Part shown: positions 62,855-64,000 of the stretch, piece by piece | Layout: every line of letters starts with the position of its first letter | How positions within the stretch are numbered: position 1 is the first letter of the stretch | Source: Blastomussa wellsi | Lineage: Eukaryota > Cnidaria > Anthozoa > Scleractinia > Plerogyridae | Direction: 5' to 3' | Assembly (NCBI GenBank): GCA_947652115.1 | Contig: OX393564.1 | Location: forward strand, 20,700,990-20,764,989 | DNA: 64,000 nt | Translations under genes and position numbers: made by a program | The notes under the pieces: generated by a model | The model's input: only the letters and a program-made list of their open reading frames with translations | Database searches by the model: none | Told to the model about the DNA's origin: nothing

Positions 62855-63518
62855 TAATACATCAAGCTTACCGTCGTTTAACCAGCAGTGATCTCGTACA
62901 ACAAGCGAAGATGCGGGGATAATTGTTTTAAACTTGATTTCGTCCATAGTTTTTACTGAGGCCAGCTGAAACAAATGCAGACAGGCAGTCTGTGAGCGTA
63001 CGCTCAAACCAGAAAAATATAACAAAAACGCAGTATAAAAAAGAAAGTTGCGTTCAACTCACTCGGTCTCTGTCTTTCTTTTTAGGTTTTCTTTCCACAT
63101 AGAGAAGAATCAGAGCTTTTTCAAATGCTATACAGAAGAATAGAAGAAACAAATTATAATTATAACGCTACACCAATGCAATAAACAATATGTTTACTTG
63201 TTATTCAACCAATTGTCAAGTTGTCCATATATGGTCATGAAGCGATTGTAATCCCTCATCCATAAATGACAGATATCCTGCGATATACGTAAGTTACGAT
63301 AGTTCGGCCCAATTCTTGTCTCGTTGACAATTTGTTGAATAATTAATCAATTGCCATGCTCAATCTTGTGGAATATCGTCTTATTTTAGCCAACTCGGGC
63401 CCACGGCCTCGTCGGCTAAGCATCAGGCGATATTCCGCGCCATTTCCCACGATAATTGTTAAAAATCAACCAGACCTCTAGCTAATAACCTAACAGACCT
63501 TATAACACAAAAACATAG
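62855..63518. other. Intergenic stretch, no gene supported
   Basis: No convincing exon. A short GGCCCACGGCC palindrome is at about 63,400. The Penelope-like remnant may begin around 63,470 with frame-broken sequence. Confidence 0.35.
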
Positions 63519-63992
63519 GTAACTTTTTTAGTCAGAAGTGCATTCCAAACAAGTGACCAGCCCGGAACTTTTAAATGCGCTAGCGCACGCGCACGATGCA
63601 AAACATGCCCTTTCATTCACAACGTCGACAAAATATCGGGACCCAAGCGATCTATCAAGATCACTGATCATTTCACCTGTACCTCAGCCAATGTCATCTA
63701 TTGCATAACTTGCACTCTTTACAAAAGGTTATACATCGGCGAAACAGGGAGACGACTAGGCGACCGATTCCGAGAACACCTTCGGGACGTAGAGAAAGAC
63801 GACAAAAATGCATCGAAACCGGTCGCGAGACACTTCAATCTCCCAAATCATTCTAAGCAACATATGGCAGTCTGCGGCCTTTCCCTTCACCAAGGAAGCA
63901 CGAAAAGTCGCAAAACTCTAGAACAAAAATTTATTTTTCAAATCGGCACTCTTAATCCTCACGGTATCAACGAACGCTTTTCATTCAACTAA
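63519..63992 (+). mobile_element. Penelope-like element C-terminus with GIY-YIG endonuclease (5'-truncated)
   Basis: Plus-strand frame after a stop at 63,516: a linker with the family's cysteine pattern (PGTFKCASARARCKTCPFI), then the GIY-YIG domain IYCITC....RLYIGETGRRLGDRF REHL, and a final FIFQIGTLNPHGINERFSFN ending TAA at 63,990. The reverse transcriptase part is missing and the upstream frame is broken, so a dead 3' fragment. It belongs to a different subfamily from the element at 6,970. Confidence 0.85.
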
Positions 63993-64000
63993 TTTATTCC

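Overview
The window is animal nuclear DNA, most likely from a cnidarian and probably a stony coral or relative. It has spliceosomal introns with GT-AG sites, long introns packed with fold-back elements, Penelope-like retroelements, and no bacterial gene organisation. The assignment to coral rests on recalled repeat styles (TTAACCCTTT fold-backs, GGGTATCATTTT repeats) and is inference. Two 200-N assembly gaps lie at 7855-8054 and 62025-62224.

Layout. (1) 1-12,600: mostly repeats. It holds a fold-back element (497-1146), one acidic unidentified coding exon on the minus strand with an apparent frameshift (2785-3362), a 5'-truncated Penelope-like element with a hammerhead-like motif (6690-7854), and a tandem array of ten TTAA-bounded miniature elements (10653-11792). 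(2) 12,872-18,064, minus: a complete three-exon regulator of calcineurin gene (RCAN/calcipressin, 214 aa) with the FLISPPASPP and PSIVVH motifs. (3) 18,065-22,700: miniature elements and a tandem duplication of the 3' end of the next gene. (4) 22,702-61,420, minus: fifteen in-phase exons (1,921 aa visible) of a single-pass receptor with an EGF domain, about ten cadherin repeats, EGF domains, a transmembrane helix and a cytoplasmic tail carrying four NPLY motifs. Its N-terminus is missing, perhaps in or beyond the second gap. (5) 63,519-63,992, plus: the GIY-YIG end of a second Penelope-like element.

The most interesting part sits in the 18.7-kb intron between receptor exons 59,601 and 40,908: two head-to-tail copies (41,589-50,463 and 50,464-59,428) of a ~9-kb mobile element. 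Each has a spliced plus-strand gene for a superfamily 3 (parvovirus NS1/papillomavirus E1-like) helicase and a convergent intronless minus-strand gene for a C2H2 zinc finger - tyrosine recombinase - Myb protein. The left end has three 282-bp fold-back repeats and the right end about twenty 63-bp repeats, each containing the dyad GGAACAATTTGTTCC. Thirteen-bp inverted arms (TTTCCCAAAATTT / AAATTTTGGGAAA) mark the ends. Where the copies meet, the arms face each other across 12 bp, the layout of a lox/FRT-type recombination core. I infer an element that excises as a circle, may replicate from its repeat-rich ends with its own helicase, and integrates by tyrosine recombinase. Copy 1 looks intact. 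Copy 2 has a frameshifted helicase and a recombinase whose HxxR arginine has become cysteine.
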